In this document: piece by piece, positions 26,550 through 34,371 of the stretch
How positions within the stretch are numbered: position 1 is the stretch's first letter
Layout: each line of letters opens with the position of its first letter
Assembly (NCBI GenBank): GCA_024685565.1
Contig: JAIKVQ010000155.1
Coordinates: forward strand, 1-46,055
Direction of reading: 5' to 3'
DNA length: 46,055 nt
Source: Bacillota bacterium
GTDB lineage: Bacteria; Bacillota; Clostridia; UBA1381
Notes under the pieces: model-generated
Databases searched by the model: none
What the model saw: the letters and a program-made list of their open reading frames with translations, nothing else
What the model was told of the DNA's origin: nothing
Program-made: the position numbers and the translations under genes

Positions 26550-27242
26550 CTAAACAAACAGTGACATTAAAAGATTGTTTTCGTAAAAATACTTGAGCAG
26601 ATATGTACTTTTTACGGTTTCCTCGATTAGCGTGAGCTTTTCGGCGGGCGCAAAAAGACTTACCGCTGCACATACTATGTAGACAATCAGAAGTGCATTT
26701 ATTACGCCTAATACCGCGCCTAGGCTTCTGTTTATCGTTTTGAGTCCCGGAAGTTCAAACAGGCTTTCCAGTAATTTTAAAATCAGGAATACAAAAATTC
26801 TGACAAGCAAAAATACCAAAAGCATAGCGATAACCTTTAAAATCATAAGCGTTACAGCATCTGTTATGACCTCCATAACATTATTTTTAATTTCTGTCAT
26901 ACCGCTTACGGTTTTTCTTATACTGTTTTCCATAAAACTCGGAAATCCCAAAGATGCGCATATCTTTTCAGTATTTTGCGTATCGGTTGTGTCAACATCT
27001 TCAGGAAGCTGCTCCTTTTGATATGCAGATGTTATATTTTTAGATACCATATTTCTTATGCCGCCGCTTACTGCTGTGCTTTGCAAAAATCCAAGTACTT
27101 GAGGCTGCATTGATGAAAACAAAACTGCGGTCAGAATAAGTGCAAGTATGCTCTTTGAAGCACTTATGAAACCCTTTTTCATAGAAAAACCTATGCATAA
27201 GACAATGGCAAGAATAAGTATGCCGTCCCAGATATAATTCAT
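26550..27242 (-). CDS. CvpA-family membrane protein
   Basis: A 230-residue protein with four hydrophobic segments: about 5-21, 27-45, 118-150 and 165-195. Its N-terminal MKKGF...L..A motif after the first span resembles the CvpA/colicin V production family (PF02674). These proteins are of uncertain function; enteric CvpA is linked to envelope stress. It lies between the propeller protein gene and rho in one transcription unit. A hydrophilic loop (about 55-105) between the second and third hydrophobic segments is longer than in short CvpA proteins. Confidence 0.75.
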   Translation of the reverse strand: MNYIWDGILILAIVLCIGFSMKKGFISASKSILALILTAVLFSSMQPQVLGFLQSTAVSGGIRNMVSKNITSAYQKEQLPEDVDTTDTQNTEKICASLGFPSFMENSIRKTVSGMTEIKNNVMEVITDAVTLMILKVIAMLLVFLLVRIFVFLILKLLESLFELPGLKTINRSLGAVLGVINALLIVYIVCAAVSLFAPAEKLTLIEETVKSTYLLKYFYENNLLMSLFV

Positions 27243-27259
27243 AAAATCTGTCCTCTCTT

Positions 27260-28600
27260 TTATTCGGACTCCTTAGGTGTTACCTTTGGCAACTTTTTAA
27301 GCGTCTTCTCCTGCACGCTCGCGCCATATACACAAAAAACCTTGTCCGAACCCGTTATATAAATTTGTCTGATATCCCCGCTGCATTCAGCAGTAAACAC
27401 TCTTGTGGCGCTATAATTGGTTAAAACTGCATTTCTGCCGTTATTATATGCCACATATCTTGATTTAATGTTAATCGTATCAGGCATATTTTCCGTTTTT
27501 ATCGGCGGATATGCCTTTCCGTTTGCTTTTAACACAACAATTTCGCCTATTCCGTCATCATCAAAAAGAATGGCCCTGTTGCCGTTTTCAGCACGGCTAC
27601 ACATTTTTATTCTTCCGCCAAAATCATATTCCCACTTGATTTTGCCCCTAATGTTCATACTAATACACTTGTTTTCAGAAAGAAGTGACAAAGTTTCGCC
27701 GCTAAAGTCAGTTTCAAAGAAAACAGTATCCGAAAATGCATCTGTTTTGCAAATATTATTCCCTTTTACATCAAAAATCTGTATTATACTGCTTGCACCC
27801 TCATCTACACTTAAAAGTGAAATTGCAACTCTTCTCTTTTTTGATATGGCGGCATCAAGAATACCGTAAGACCCTGAATCCCAGACAAATATCTTCTTCC
27901 CGCTTTTGTTGAAAACCGCAACCTGTCCTTTATAATATTCCTTTTGAGTTACCGCAATAACGTCGCCCTTTTCCGATAAATCCGCTGTCAGAATATTTCC
28001 CTCCGTTTCAGCGGTAAACATAAGCTTTTTGCCTTTATACAGACTTATTTTCTTTCCCCCTGTTTCACTTATAAGCACATAATCGCCCTTTGTTTTAAGA
28101 ACGGGCTCCTGCATTTGTATTTTTTCACTCCACAAAAGCTTGGCTTCATTTGAAAAACGTGCATAAACGGTTTCATTAGCGCATATAATGCCGTCTTGAT
28201 AGATTTCAAATCTTGTATTTGCCGCCGCAGGAAATGCTGTAGGCAAATTCTTTGCAGCATTTGTTTCCTCCCTTACGGTCAGCTCATCATCGCCCTCCTT
28301 TGCAGAAATGGTCTCTTCTTCATAATCGGCATTTTTCTCATTTTCTGCATCTTCTAAATATGCGGGCGTCATCTGAGGCTTTGGCTCCGGCTCGGACATA
28401 TCGTCCAAATAAAGCTGTGTTTCTATCGGCAGCTTGATATTCAAAAATCCGCATATTCCGCTTATATTTCTCTTAAAATTGTTCTTATATGCGGTTATAA
28501 AAGCAGGCGGCTCACCAGATTCGATAAGTGCAAATACGGACACGAAAAAAAGACAGAATATAACCAAAATAATCTTCAAAAATCCGCTTTTCTTATTCAT
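27260..28600 (-). CDS. Membrane-anchored beta-propeller-like protein (DUF5711-like)
   Basis: A 446-residue protein with one N-terminal membrane anchor (about 8-27), a Glu/Pro-rich linker (about 70-115) and an extracytoplasmic region of about 320 residues. The latter has repeated beta-strand blades: short blocks ending in phrases such as NGDVIAVT-, KRRVAISL- and NKCISM-like strands, with Lys-Gly-Lys or Ser-Gly-Lys turns. This resembles PQQ/WD-type propellers annotated as DUF5711 in clostridia. No enzymatic motif is seen. Its start overlaps the truA stop by 8 nt (ATGAATAA), so it is translationally coupled. The function is unknown; a cell-surface scaffold or sensor role is only a guess. Confidence 0.65.
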   Translation of the reverse strand: MNKKSGFLKIILVIFCLFFVSVFALIESGEPPAFITAYKNNFKRNISGICGFLNIKLPIETQLYLDDMSEPEPKPQMTPAYLEDAENEKNADYEEETISAKEGDDELTVREETNAAKNLPTAFPAAANTRFEIYQDGIICANETVYARFSNEAKLLWSEKIQMQEPVLKTKGDYVLISETGGKKISLYKGKKLMFTAETEGNILTADLSEKGDVIAVTQKEYYKGQVAVFNKSGKKIFVWDSGSYGILDAAISKKRRVAISLLSVDEGASSIIQIFDVKGNNICKTDAFSDTVFFETDFSGETLSLLSENKCISMNIRGKIKWEYDFGGRIKMCSRAENGNRAILFDDDGIGEIVVLKANGKAYPPIKTENMPDTINIKSRYVAYNNGRNAVLTNYSATRVFTAECSGDIRQIYITGSDKVFCVYGASVQEKTLKKLPKVTPKESE

Positions 28601-29333
28601 CGTAATACACCTCCGTCAAAAATAATCCCTGCGGCGGAGCAGTTATGCCTGCTCTCTTGCGGTCACGCGATTCTATTATTTCTGGGATACTGTCAGGATT
28701 AATCTTCCCGCAGCCCGAAAAGGCAAGCGTTCCTGCGATAATACGCACCATATTATATAAAAAACCATTTCCCGTTACGGTAATTTTAATTAAATCTCCG
28801 CTTTTTTCAACATTTAATGAATAGATTTCGCGTACAGTTGTTGCTGCTGAAAAACCGCTTGCGGCAAAGCCGGCAAAATCGTGCCTGCCTATAAATGCTT
28901 TGGCTGCCTTTTTCATTTTTTCTATATCGATTTTATAGGGAAAATGCCATGAATAGTCGCATAAAAATGCATCAGGCATTGGGGAATTAAAAATGTAGTA
29001 GGTATAGCACTTTTTCTTTGCAGAAAACCGTGCATTAAAGTTTTCATCACAATCCTCTGCGCCAAGACAGACTATATCTTTTGGAAGATATGTGTTCAGC
29101 GCCAACGGAAGGCGTTCGCAAGGGATCCCGGATTCCGTTTTGAAGTTACAAACAAACTTTTTTGCGTGAACTCCTGCATCAGTTCTGCTTGAGCCCGTTA
29201 TCTGCGGTTTTGTACCCGTTATTCTGCTTACGGCAAGGCTTAGCGTTTCCTGTACGGTAGGCGCATTCTTTTGCACCTGCCAGCCATGATACATAGTGCC
29301 GTCATATTGTATAATGAGCTTTATATTACGCAT
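28593..29333 (-). CDS. truA: TruA, tRNA pseudouridine(38-40) synthase
   Basis: Isomerises uridines 38-40 in the tRNA anticodon arm. The 246-residue protein has the family start IKLIIQYDGTMYHGWQVQ and the catalytic motif SSRTDAGVHA with Asp52. The later conserved YYIFNSPMPD and GNGFLYNMVRIIAGTL segments are present. It follows ecfT by 13 nt; the pair ecfA1-ecfA2-ecfT-truA is a very common Firmicutes arrangement, in which truA is probably just co-transcribed. Confidence 0.97.
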   Translation of the reverse strand: MRNIKLIIQYDGTMYHGWQVQKNAPTVQETLSLAVSRITGTKPQITGSSRTDAGVHAKKFVCNFKTESGIPCERLPLALNTYLPKDIVCLGAEDCDENFNARFSAKKKCYTYYIFNSPMPDAFLCDYSWHFPYKIDIEKMKKAAKAFIGRHDFAGFAASGFSAATTVREIYSLNVEKSGDLIKITVTGNGFLYNMVRIIAGTLAFSGCGKINPDSIPEIIESRDRKRAGITAPPQGLFLTEVYYDE

Positions 29334-29346
29334 TTTCTCCAGCCTC

Positions 29347-30156
29347 TTAAACTCTTTGAATAGCTACTACTGCTACACAAAACACAACCATAACCGCCGC
29401 AGCTACAGCGTCAAGCCACGTCATCTTCATTTGTTTCATACGAGTACGCTTATTTGCACTGTTATAGCATCGTGAATCCATCGCAATCGCCAAATCATCC
29501 GCACGCTTAAACGCGCTTATAAACAGCGGTACAAGTATCGGCACCATAGCCTTTGTACGCTTGAAAATATTTCCGCTTTCAAAATCTGCGCCCCTTGCCA
29601 TCTGAGCTTTCATAATCTTTTCAGTTTCCTCCGAAAGCGTAGGTATAAATCTTATTGCAATCGTCATCATCATCGCAATTTCGTGCGATGGCACCTTTAT
29701 AATTTCAAAAGGTTTTAAAAGTTTTTCTATTCCGTCGGTCAGCATAATCGGCGTTGTGGTAAGTGTTAAAAGCGATGTTCCCGTAACCAAGAATACCAGC
29801 CTTAAAATCATCTGCACAGCCGCTAACGTACCCTCTTTTGTTATTTTAAGCGAACTCCACAGCGCAGACCTCCATAAAACTGTATTGCCGCCCGTCATAA
29901 AAAGATTTATAACCGCTGTAAAAATCAAGATATACAGCATTGGTTTAAGACCTTTTATAATGTATCTTGGCGGAACTTTTGAAAGAAAAATAAGTGCCAG
30001 CGTGAAAGCTCCAAAAACCACATAAGCCTTAAGCGAATTTATTACGAAAAGGATTATGATATACACTATGGACAAAAGTATTTTCACACGCGGGTCCATT
30101 TTATGAATTGCGGAATTTCCGTCAACATACTGACCGATTGTTATATCCTTAAACAT
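29347..30156 (-). CDS. ecfT: EcfT, transmembrane coupling protein of the ECF transporter
   Basis: The shared membrane subunit that joins substrate-binding S components to the two ATPases of energy-coupling-factor (group II) vitamin transporters. It has 269 residues with about five hydrophobic segments and the coupling-helix motifs ARGADF near residue 190 and a second Ala-Arg-Gly-like SRCYNSANKRT segment near 230. Its ATG overlaps the ecfA2 stop by 8 nt (ATGTTTAA) with AAGGAGG upstream. Confidence 0.95.
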   Translation of the reverse strand: MFKDITIGQYVDGNSAIHKMDPRVKILLSIVYIIILFVINSLKAYVVFGAFTLALIFLSKVPPRYIIKGLKPMLYILIFTAVINLFMTGGNTVLWRSALWSSLKITKEGTLAAVQMILRLVFLVTGTSLLTLTTTPIMLTDGIEKLLKPFEIIKVPSHEIAMMMTIAIRFIPTLSEETEKIMKAQMARGADFESGNIFKRTKAMVPILVPLFISAFKRADDLAIAMDSRCYNSANKRTRMKQMKMTWLDAVAAAVMVVFCVAVVAIQRV

Positions 30157-31009
30157 TTTCCGCCTCCTTTATAAGCCTTGCATATAATTCGGAAGCAAAC
30201 CCTAACGTATAAATATCGGGACGTATGTCTATACCTCGGTTTATAAGCCTATGTGTAAGCTCAGTAATCTGCGGCACATCAAGACCTATTTTTCTAAGCT
30301 CATCGCTTTTTGCAAAAATTTCTGCCACCTCTCCGTACATCGCAATATGACCGTGATCCATAACAAGCACATGCTTTGAGAGTCTTGCCACGTCCTCCAT
30401 AGAATGTGATACAAACATAATTGTCATCTGCGGGTTTTCCTTGTGAAGAATAGAGAGCCTTCCCAAAATATCGTCGCGTCCCTTCGGGTCAAGTCCTGCC
30501 GTAGGCTCGTCCAGAATAAGCACCTTTGGTCTCATTGAAAGCACTCCCGCAATAGCGGCGCGCCTTTTCTGACCACCCGAAAGCTCAAACGGAGATTTTT
30601 CAAGCAACTCCTCCGAAATTCCCACCATTTGTGCGGCTCTTAAAACTCTATCCCTTATTTCTGCCTCTGAGAACCCCATATTTTTAGGACCGAACGCTAT
30701 ATCCTTATATACCGTCTCTTCAAAAAGCTGATGTTCGGGATACTGGAAAACAAGACCCACATTTTTTCTTATCTGCATAAGATTTGTTTTTGGGTCGGTT
30801 ATGTCAACACCGTCTATTTCTATTTTCCCTGACGTCGGCTTTAAAAGAGCATTAAAATGCTGTACCAAGGTGGATTTCCCTGAGCCTGTATGACCTATTA
30901 CAGCCAAAAAATCACCTGTCGGTATTTCAAAACTGACATTATCTAACGCTTTTTTTTCAAAGGGCATACCCTGTTGGTAAATATACGTAAGCCCCGATAC
31001 TTTAATCAT
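30149..31009 (-). CDS. ecfA2: EcfA2, ATPase subunit of the ECF transporter
   Basis: ABC ATPase of the ECF module. I place the start at the ATG at 31009 (286 residues) because AAAGGTG lies 6 nt upstream; a GTG at 31018 could add three residues. Walker A is GHTGSGKST, the signature is LSGGQKRRAAIAG, Walker B is VLILDEPTAG, and the switch His is in VSHSMEDVA. The long C-terminal segment with the DVPQITEL motif is typical of EcfA proteins. It overlaps ecfA1 by 8 nt and ecfT by 8 nt. Confidence 0.96.
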   Translation of the reverse strand: MIKVSGLTYIYQQGMPFEKKALDNVSFEIPTGDFLAVIGHTGSGKSTLVQHFNALLKPTSGKIEIDGVDITDPKTNLMQIRKNVGLVFQYPEHQLFEETVYKDIAFGPKNMGFSEAEIRDRVLRAAQMVGISEELLEKSPFELSGGQKRRAAIAGVLSMRPKVLILDEPTAGLDPKGRDDILGRLSILHKENPQMTIMFVSHSMEDVARLSKHVLVMDHGHIAMYGEVAEIFAKSDELRKIGLDVPQITELTHRLINRGIDIRPDIYTLGFASELYARLIKEAENV

Positions 31010-31847
31010 TTTTGTCACCTTTTATTTTTTCAATAATTGCCTCTTCGCACTCTTCAACCGTTATCACATCGCCAGGCAGATCAATTCCCTGCTTTCTAAG
31101 TTCAAAAATAAGCTCAGTTACCTGCGGTACGTCAAGACCGAATCTCTTTATTTTTTCTACCTCTGAAAAGATTTTCTTTGGCACATCATCCATAACGATT
31201 TTTCCGTGGTCAATAACTACAACTCTATCGGCAAGCGCTGCCTCTTCCATAAAATGTGTTATCAAAACAACCGTCATATTGCGCGTTTTATTGAGTTTTT
31301 TTATTGTTTTTATAACCTCGCGTCTGCCCTTTGGGTCAAGCATCGCCGTAGGCTCGTCTAAAATAATGCACTCAGGCTCCATGGCAAGGACTGCGGCTAT
31401 TGCTACACGCTGTTTTTGACCTCCCGAAAGTCTTGAAGGCGAGCTTTTTGCAAATTCCGACATGTTGACAACAGAAAGACATTCATCAACGCGCTTTCTT
31501 ATCTCGTCCGGCGCAACGCCAAGGTTTTCGGGAGCAAAAGCCACCTCGTCCTCTACTATTGCCGCAACCATCTGATTGTCAGGATTTTGAAAAACCATGC
31601 CGGCGGTACTTCTTATATCAAAAATCTTTTCTTCGTCCTTTGTGTCCATGCCCATAACATAGACTGCCCCGCCCTGAGGCAGCAAAATACCGTTAAAGGT
31701 TTTTGCAAGTGTGGATTTTCCAGAGCCGTTATGCCCTAAAACAGCCACAAAGCTTCCCTTTTCAACGTGCAGACTCAAATCCTCTATAGTATAACGTCTC
31801 GGCTCATCTTCATCATAACTAAAACTTATATTCTTTGCATCAATCAT
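31002..31847 (-). CDS. ecfA1: EcfA1, ATPase subunit of the ECF transporter
   Basis: Partner ABC ATPase of EcfA2. Starting at the ATG at 31847 gives 281 residues (MIDAKNISFSYDEDE). This start makes the usual 4-nt ATGA overlap with the upstream methyltransferase stop, while the frame's earlier codon at 31886 has no ribosome-binding site. Walker A is GHNGSGKSTL, the signature LSGGQKQRVAIAA, Walker B CIILDEPTAML, and the switch region ITHFMEEA. The C-terminal DVPQVTEL motif matches EcfA2. Confidence 0.95.
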   Translation of the reverse strand: MIDAKNISFSYDEDEPRRYTIEDLSLHVEKGSFVAVLGHNGSGKSTLAKTFNGILLPQGGAVYVMGMDTKDEEKIFDIRSTAGMVFQNPDNQMVAAIVEDEVAFAPENLGVAPDEIRKRVDECLSVVNMSEFAKSSPSRLSGGQKQRVAIAAVLAMEPECIILDEPTAMLDPKGRREVIKTIKKLNKTRNMTVVLITHFMEEAALADRVVVIDHGKIVMDDVPKKIFSEVEKIKRFGLDVPQVTELIFELRKQGIDLPGDVITVEECEEAIIEKIKGDKND

Positions 31848-32722
31848 AATAATCCGTTTCCGTTCCAGCGACAGCTTATTCCGCATGGCAAAACCATATT
31901 TTTATCCTGCATAATAAGTCCGATTTCATCACAGCTTAAAGCTCCGCCAAATTTTTTCTTTAAGGTAAGCTCCAGCGTATTTTCCAAAACAGTCTTTGAA
32001 AATCCTGTTGTATACGAGTTTATAAGAAAAAACAACGGGTTATCCGAAAGTATTTTCATACAATCCTCAACAAGCGGATAAAGCTCGTCCTCTATCTTCC
32101 AAAGCTCGCCCGACGGACCTCTTCCGTAAGACGGAGGGTCCATAATTACCGCATCATATTTTTTCCCGCGCCTCACTTCGCGCGCAACAAACTTTTTAAC
32201 ATCGTCAACTATATATCTTACCGGCTTTCCCGAAAGTCCTGAGCTTTCAACATTCTCCTTTGCCCAAGAAACCATTCCGCGGGACGCGTCAACATGGCAG
32301 ACCTGTGCGCCTGCGGCTAAAGCCGCAACGGTGGCGCCTCCTGTATAGGCAAATAAATTCAGCACATTGACGGGCTTTTCCGCTTTTTTTATTAACTCCG
32401 AAAACCAGTCCCAGTTCACCGCCTGTTCAGGAAAAAGTCCCGTATGTTTAAAGCCCATAGGCTTTATGTTAAAGGTCAGATTTTTATAGCTTACCTGCCA
32501 GCGCTCGGGCATTTTCTTGTTGAAAATCTCCCAATGCCCGCCTCCCGTACTGCTCCTTCTATATGTGGCATCTGTCTTATTCCAAAGCCTCTCATTTGAT
32601 TTCTCAGACCAGATTGCCTGCGGCTCGGGACGGCGCAATAAAACATTTCTCCAATATTCAAGCTTTTCTCCGCCTGCTGCGTCTATTAAAGTGTAGTCTT
32701 TCCATTCATCTGCACACCACAT
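31844..32722 (-). CDS. SAM-dependent methyltransferase of the RlmI/RlmL-like class
   Basis: A 292-residue Rossmann-fold methyltransferase. The SAM-binding site shows as VLNLFAYTGGATVAALAAGA (about 118-137), an acidic DAS after strand 2 and VDDVKKF after strand 3. The catalytic motif DPPSYGRGPSG lies near 195, and the hydrophobic core is typical of COG1092 rRNA cytosine-5 methyltransferases. It lacks the N-terminal PUA domain of RlmI. It lies inside the ECF cassette, 12 nt after the S component and overlapping ecfA1 by 4 nt. Whether it modifies rRNA or another substrate is unknown. Confidence 0.8.
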   Translation of the reverse strand: MWCADEWKDYTLIDAAGGEKLEYWRNVLLRRPEPQAIWSEKSNERLWNKTDATYRRSSTGGGHWEIFNKKMPERWQVSYKNLTFNIKPMGFKHTGLFPEQAVNWDWFSELIKKAEKPVNVLNLFAYTGGATVAALAAGAQVCHVDASRGMVSWAKENVESSGLSGKPVRYIVDDVKKFVAREVRRGKKYDAVIMDPPSYGRGPSGELWKIEDELYPLVEDCMKILSDNPLFFLINSYTTGFSKTVLENTLELTLKKKFGGALSCDEIGLIMQDKNMVLPCGISCRWNGNGLL

Positions 32723-32734
32723 AGCGTTCCCCTA

Positions 32735-33322
32735 CTATTTTTTTATCTTTAGAAGTCTTACGATAATAGGAGTGAAAAAGATATTTATACCCATCTCAAC
32801 CAAAAAGTTTACGCCGACAAAGGCAATTATTATAAATTGTCCAATGCTGCCTTCCCAGCCCGCCGACTGTGCGATTTGTGACACTGTATCCATAAAAAAC
32901 ACCAAACATCCAATCAGGAAAATCCCCGTATTTACAACAGGGCAGACAACAGCAGCAGCTATAACCGCTAAGTATTCATTTGAAACTTTTCTTACAGCAT
33001 TATACACAATTCCTGCTGCCAAACCACAGCCAATACCTTTTAGAAGTACCGTTATGATTGTACCAGGAACGTTGACAGCTAAGAATATTGCCGCATCTCC
33101 GCTTGCAAGCACAGCGACTCCGAAAACAAATCCAAGCCATGCCGCCACCCATGAACCGCAGGTTGCCGCTCCGATAACTATCGGAATAAGTACTGTCGAT
33201 ATTGAAAATGTTCCGAACTTAATCACACAGCCGAAATATTGCAGAACAAAAACTATCGCTGTAAGTATTGATGCAAGTGTAAGCTCTTTTGTTGTCATTT
33301 TTGTTGTCATTTTTGTTGTCAT
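32735..33322 (-). CDS. ECF transporter S component (substrate-binding membrane subunit)
   Basis: A 195-residue membrane protein with about six hydrophobic segments, resembling ECF-type S components of the ECF_trnsprt family. The Gly/Ala-rich GAATCGSWVAAWLGFVFGVA segment (about 51-70) and the NTGIFLIGC segment are typical. The S component sets the specificity (a vitamin or other cofactor), but no riboswitch or distinct motif shows which. Its first 12 residues are MTTK repeated three times. The ATG at 33322 is the first of three in-frame ATGs and has a GAGGAGAG just upstream. It heads the ECF operon. Confidence 0.82.
   Translation of the reverse strand: MTTKMTTKMTTKELTLASILTAIVFVLQYFGCVIKFGTFSISTVLIPIVIGAATCGSWVAAWLGFVFGVAVLASGDAAIFLAVNVPGTIITVLLKGIGCGLAAGIVYNAVRKVSNEYLAVIAAAVVCPVVNTGIFLIGCLVFFMDTVSQIAQSAGWEGSIGQFIIIAFVGVNFLVEMGINIFFTPIIVRLLKIKK
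33287..33322 (-). repeat. Three tandem 12-nt repeats at the start of the ECF S-component gene
   Basis: ATGACAACAAAA occurs three times in direct succession (33311-33322, 33299-33310 and 33287-33298), encoding MTTK x3. Each copy brings an in-frame ATG. Repeat number could change by slippage without a frameshift. Confidence 0.95.
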
Positions 33323-33358
33323 TTTAATCTCTCTCCTCTAAAAATTATAGACAGACGT

Positions 33359-33387
33359 ATTTTATCACAGTTTTACGGCAAGGTCAA
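33359..33387 (-). promoter_or_regulatory. Promoter of the ECF-S operon
   Basis: TTGACC (33382-33387) and TAAAAT (33359-33364) with a 17-bp spacer, 36 nt upstream of the ECF-S ATG. A further TATAAT at 33344-33349 lacks a good -35. Confidence 0.65.
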
Positions 33388-33439
33388 GGCACAAAATGCA
33401 AGTAATTTCCAGAGCAATGGCGCTTTTTTTGTACAATTA

Positions 33440-33468
33440 TTGAAAAAAAACGAAAAAAGTAATATAAT
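33440..33468 (+). promoter_or_regulatory. Promoter of the RluA-type gene
   Basis: TTGAAA (33440-33445) and a perfect TATAAT (33463-33468) with a 17-bp spacer, 21 nt before the ATG at 33490. Confidence 0.75.
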
Positions 33469-33489
33469 AAAAGTATCTGAGGTGGATTT

Positions 33490-34371
33490 ATGCGTGAATT
33501 TATACTGACCGTCCCCGAAAATCTTGCAGGACGTGACATAAAATACATACTGAAAAACCATTTTGAATTTTCATCATCTTTAATTACTGCACTCAAAGAG
33601 GGTGACGGTATAATGCTTTGCGGAAAAAAAGAGTTTGTGAACAAAAAAGTTGCTTTGGGCGATATTTTAAAAATTACCCTTTTTGATAAGGCATCGGAAA
33701 ATATAACCCCTCAAAATATACCACTCGACATTTTATATGATGACGAGGACTTGCTTGCAGTAAACAAACCTCCGAAAACGCCAACACATCCCAGCATTTA
33801 CCATACAAAGGACACAGTCGCAAACGCTGTTTTATACTATTTCAAGGGCACTCCCTTTACTTTTCGTGCACCGTCACGGCTTGACCGTGACACCTCAGGT
33901 GTTTTAATTGTGGCAAAGAATGCCTGGTGCGCCGAGCGAATTTCACGGGCAATAAAAAATGGTGAATTTAAAAAGGAATATATGGCCGTATGTGTTGGCA
34001 CTCCAAAAGATATGCGCGGTACAATTTCCGCTCCGATAAAGCGTGAAAAGCAAGGAATTATAAAAAGGGTTATTTCCCCCGACGGAAAAAATGCAGTTAC
34101 TGATTATGAAGTCATTAAAACTCTCGGAAACCTTAGTCTTTTAAAATTATGCCCAAAAACAGGCAGAACGCATCAGATACGTCTGCACCTGTCACATATC
34201 GGAACACCGATTTATGGGGATTTTCTATATGGAGAAGAGGTTTTGGGAGAAAGGATACGCCTGCATTGTAAAAGCGTCAGTTTTGCTCATCCGCTAACTA
34301 AAAAACCAATCACAATAACCGCCCCTCTGCCCCATGATATGAGACTTGAAGAAATATACAAAAAATTATAG
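33490..34371 (+). CDS. RluA-family pseudouridine synthase
   Basis: RNA pseudouridine synthase of 293 residues (RluA/C/D superfamily). An S4-like N-terminal region (about 1-70) is followed by the catalytic core with RLDRDTSG (about 130-137), which contains the catalytic aspartate, and the GRTHQIRLHLSHIG motif (about 222-235). Its target (rRNA or tRNA position) cannot be told from the sequence. GAGGTGG sits 5 nt before the ATG. It converges on the AlaX-like gene and overlaps its 3' end by 6 nt. Confidence 0.92.
   Translation: MREFILTVPENLAGRDIKYILKNHFEFSSSLITALKEGDGIMLCGKKEFVNKKVALGDILKITLFDKASENITPQNIPLDILYDDEDLLAVNKPPKTPTHPSIYHTKDTVANAVLYYFKGTPFTFRAPSRLDRDTSGVLIVAKNAWCAERISRAIKNGEFKKEYMAVCVGTPKDMRGTISAPIKREKQGIIKRVISPDGKNAVTDYEVIKTLGNLSLLKLCPKTGRTHQIRLHLSHIGTPIYGDFLYGEEVLGERIRLHCKSVSFAHPLTKKPITITAPLPHDMRLEEIYKKL

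Noticed and set aside
32772-33341. 189-codon plus-strand ORF opposite the ECF S component
   Set aside because: Low-complexity Thr/Ala/Ile/Pro content typical of the antisense of a membrane protein; no ribosome-binding site.
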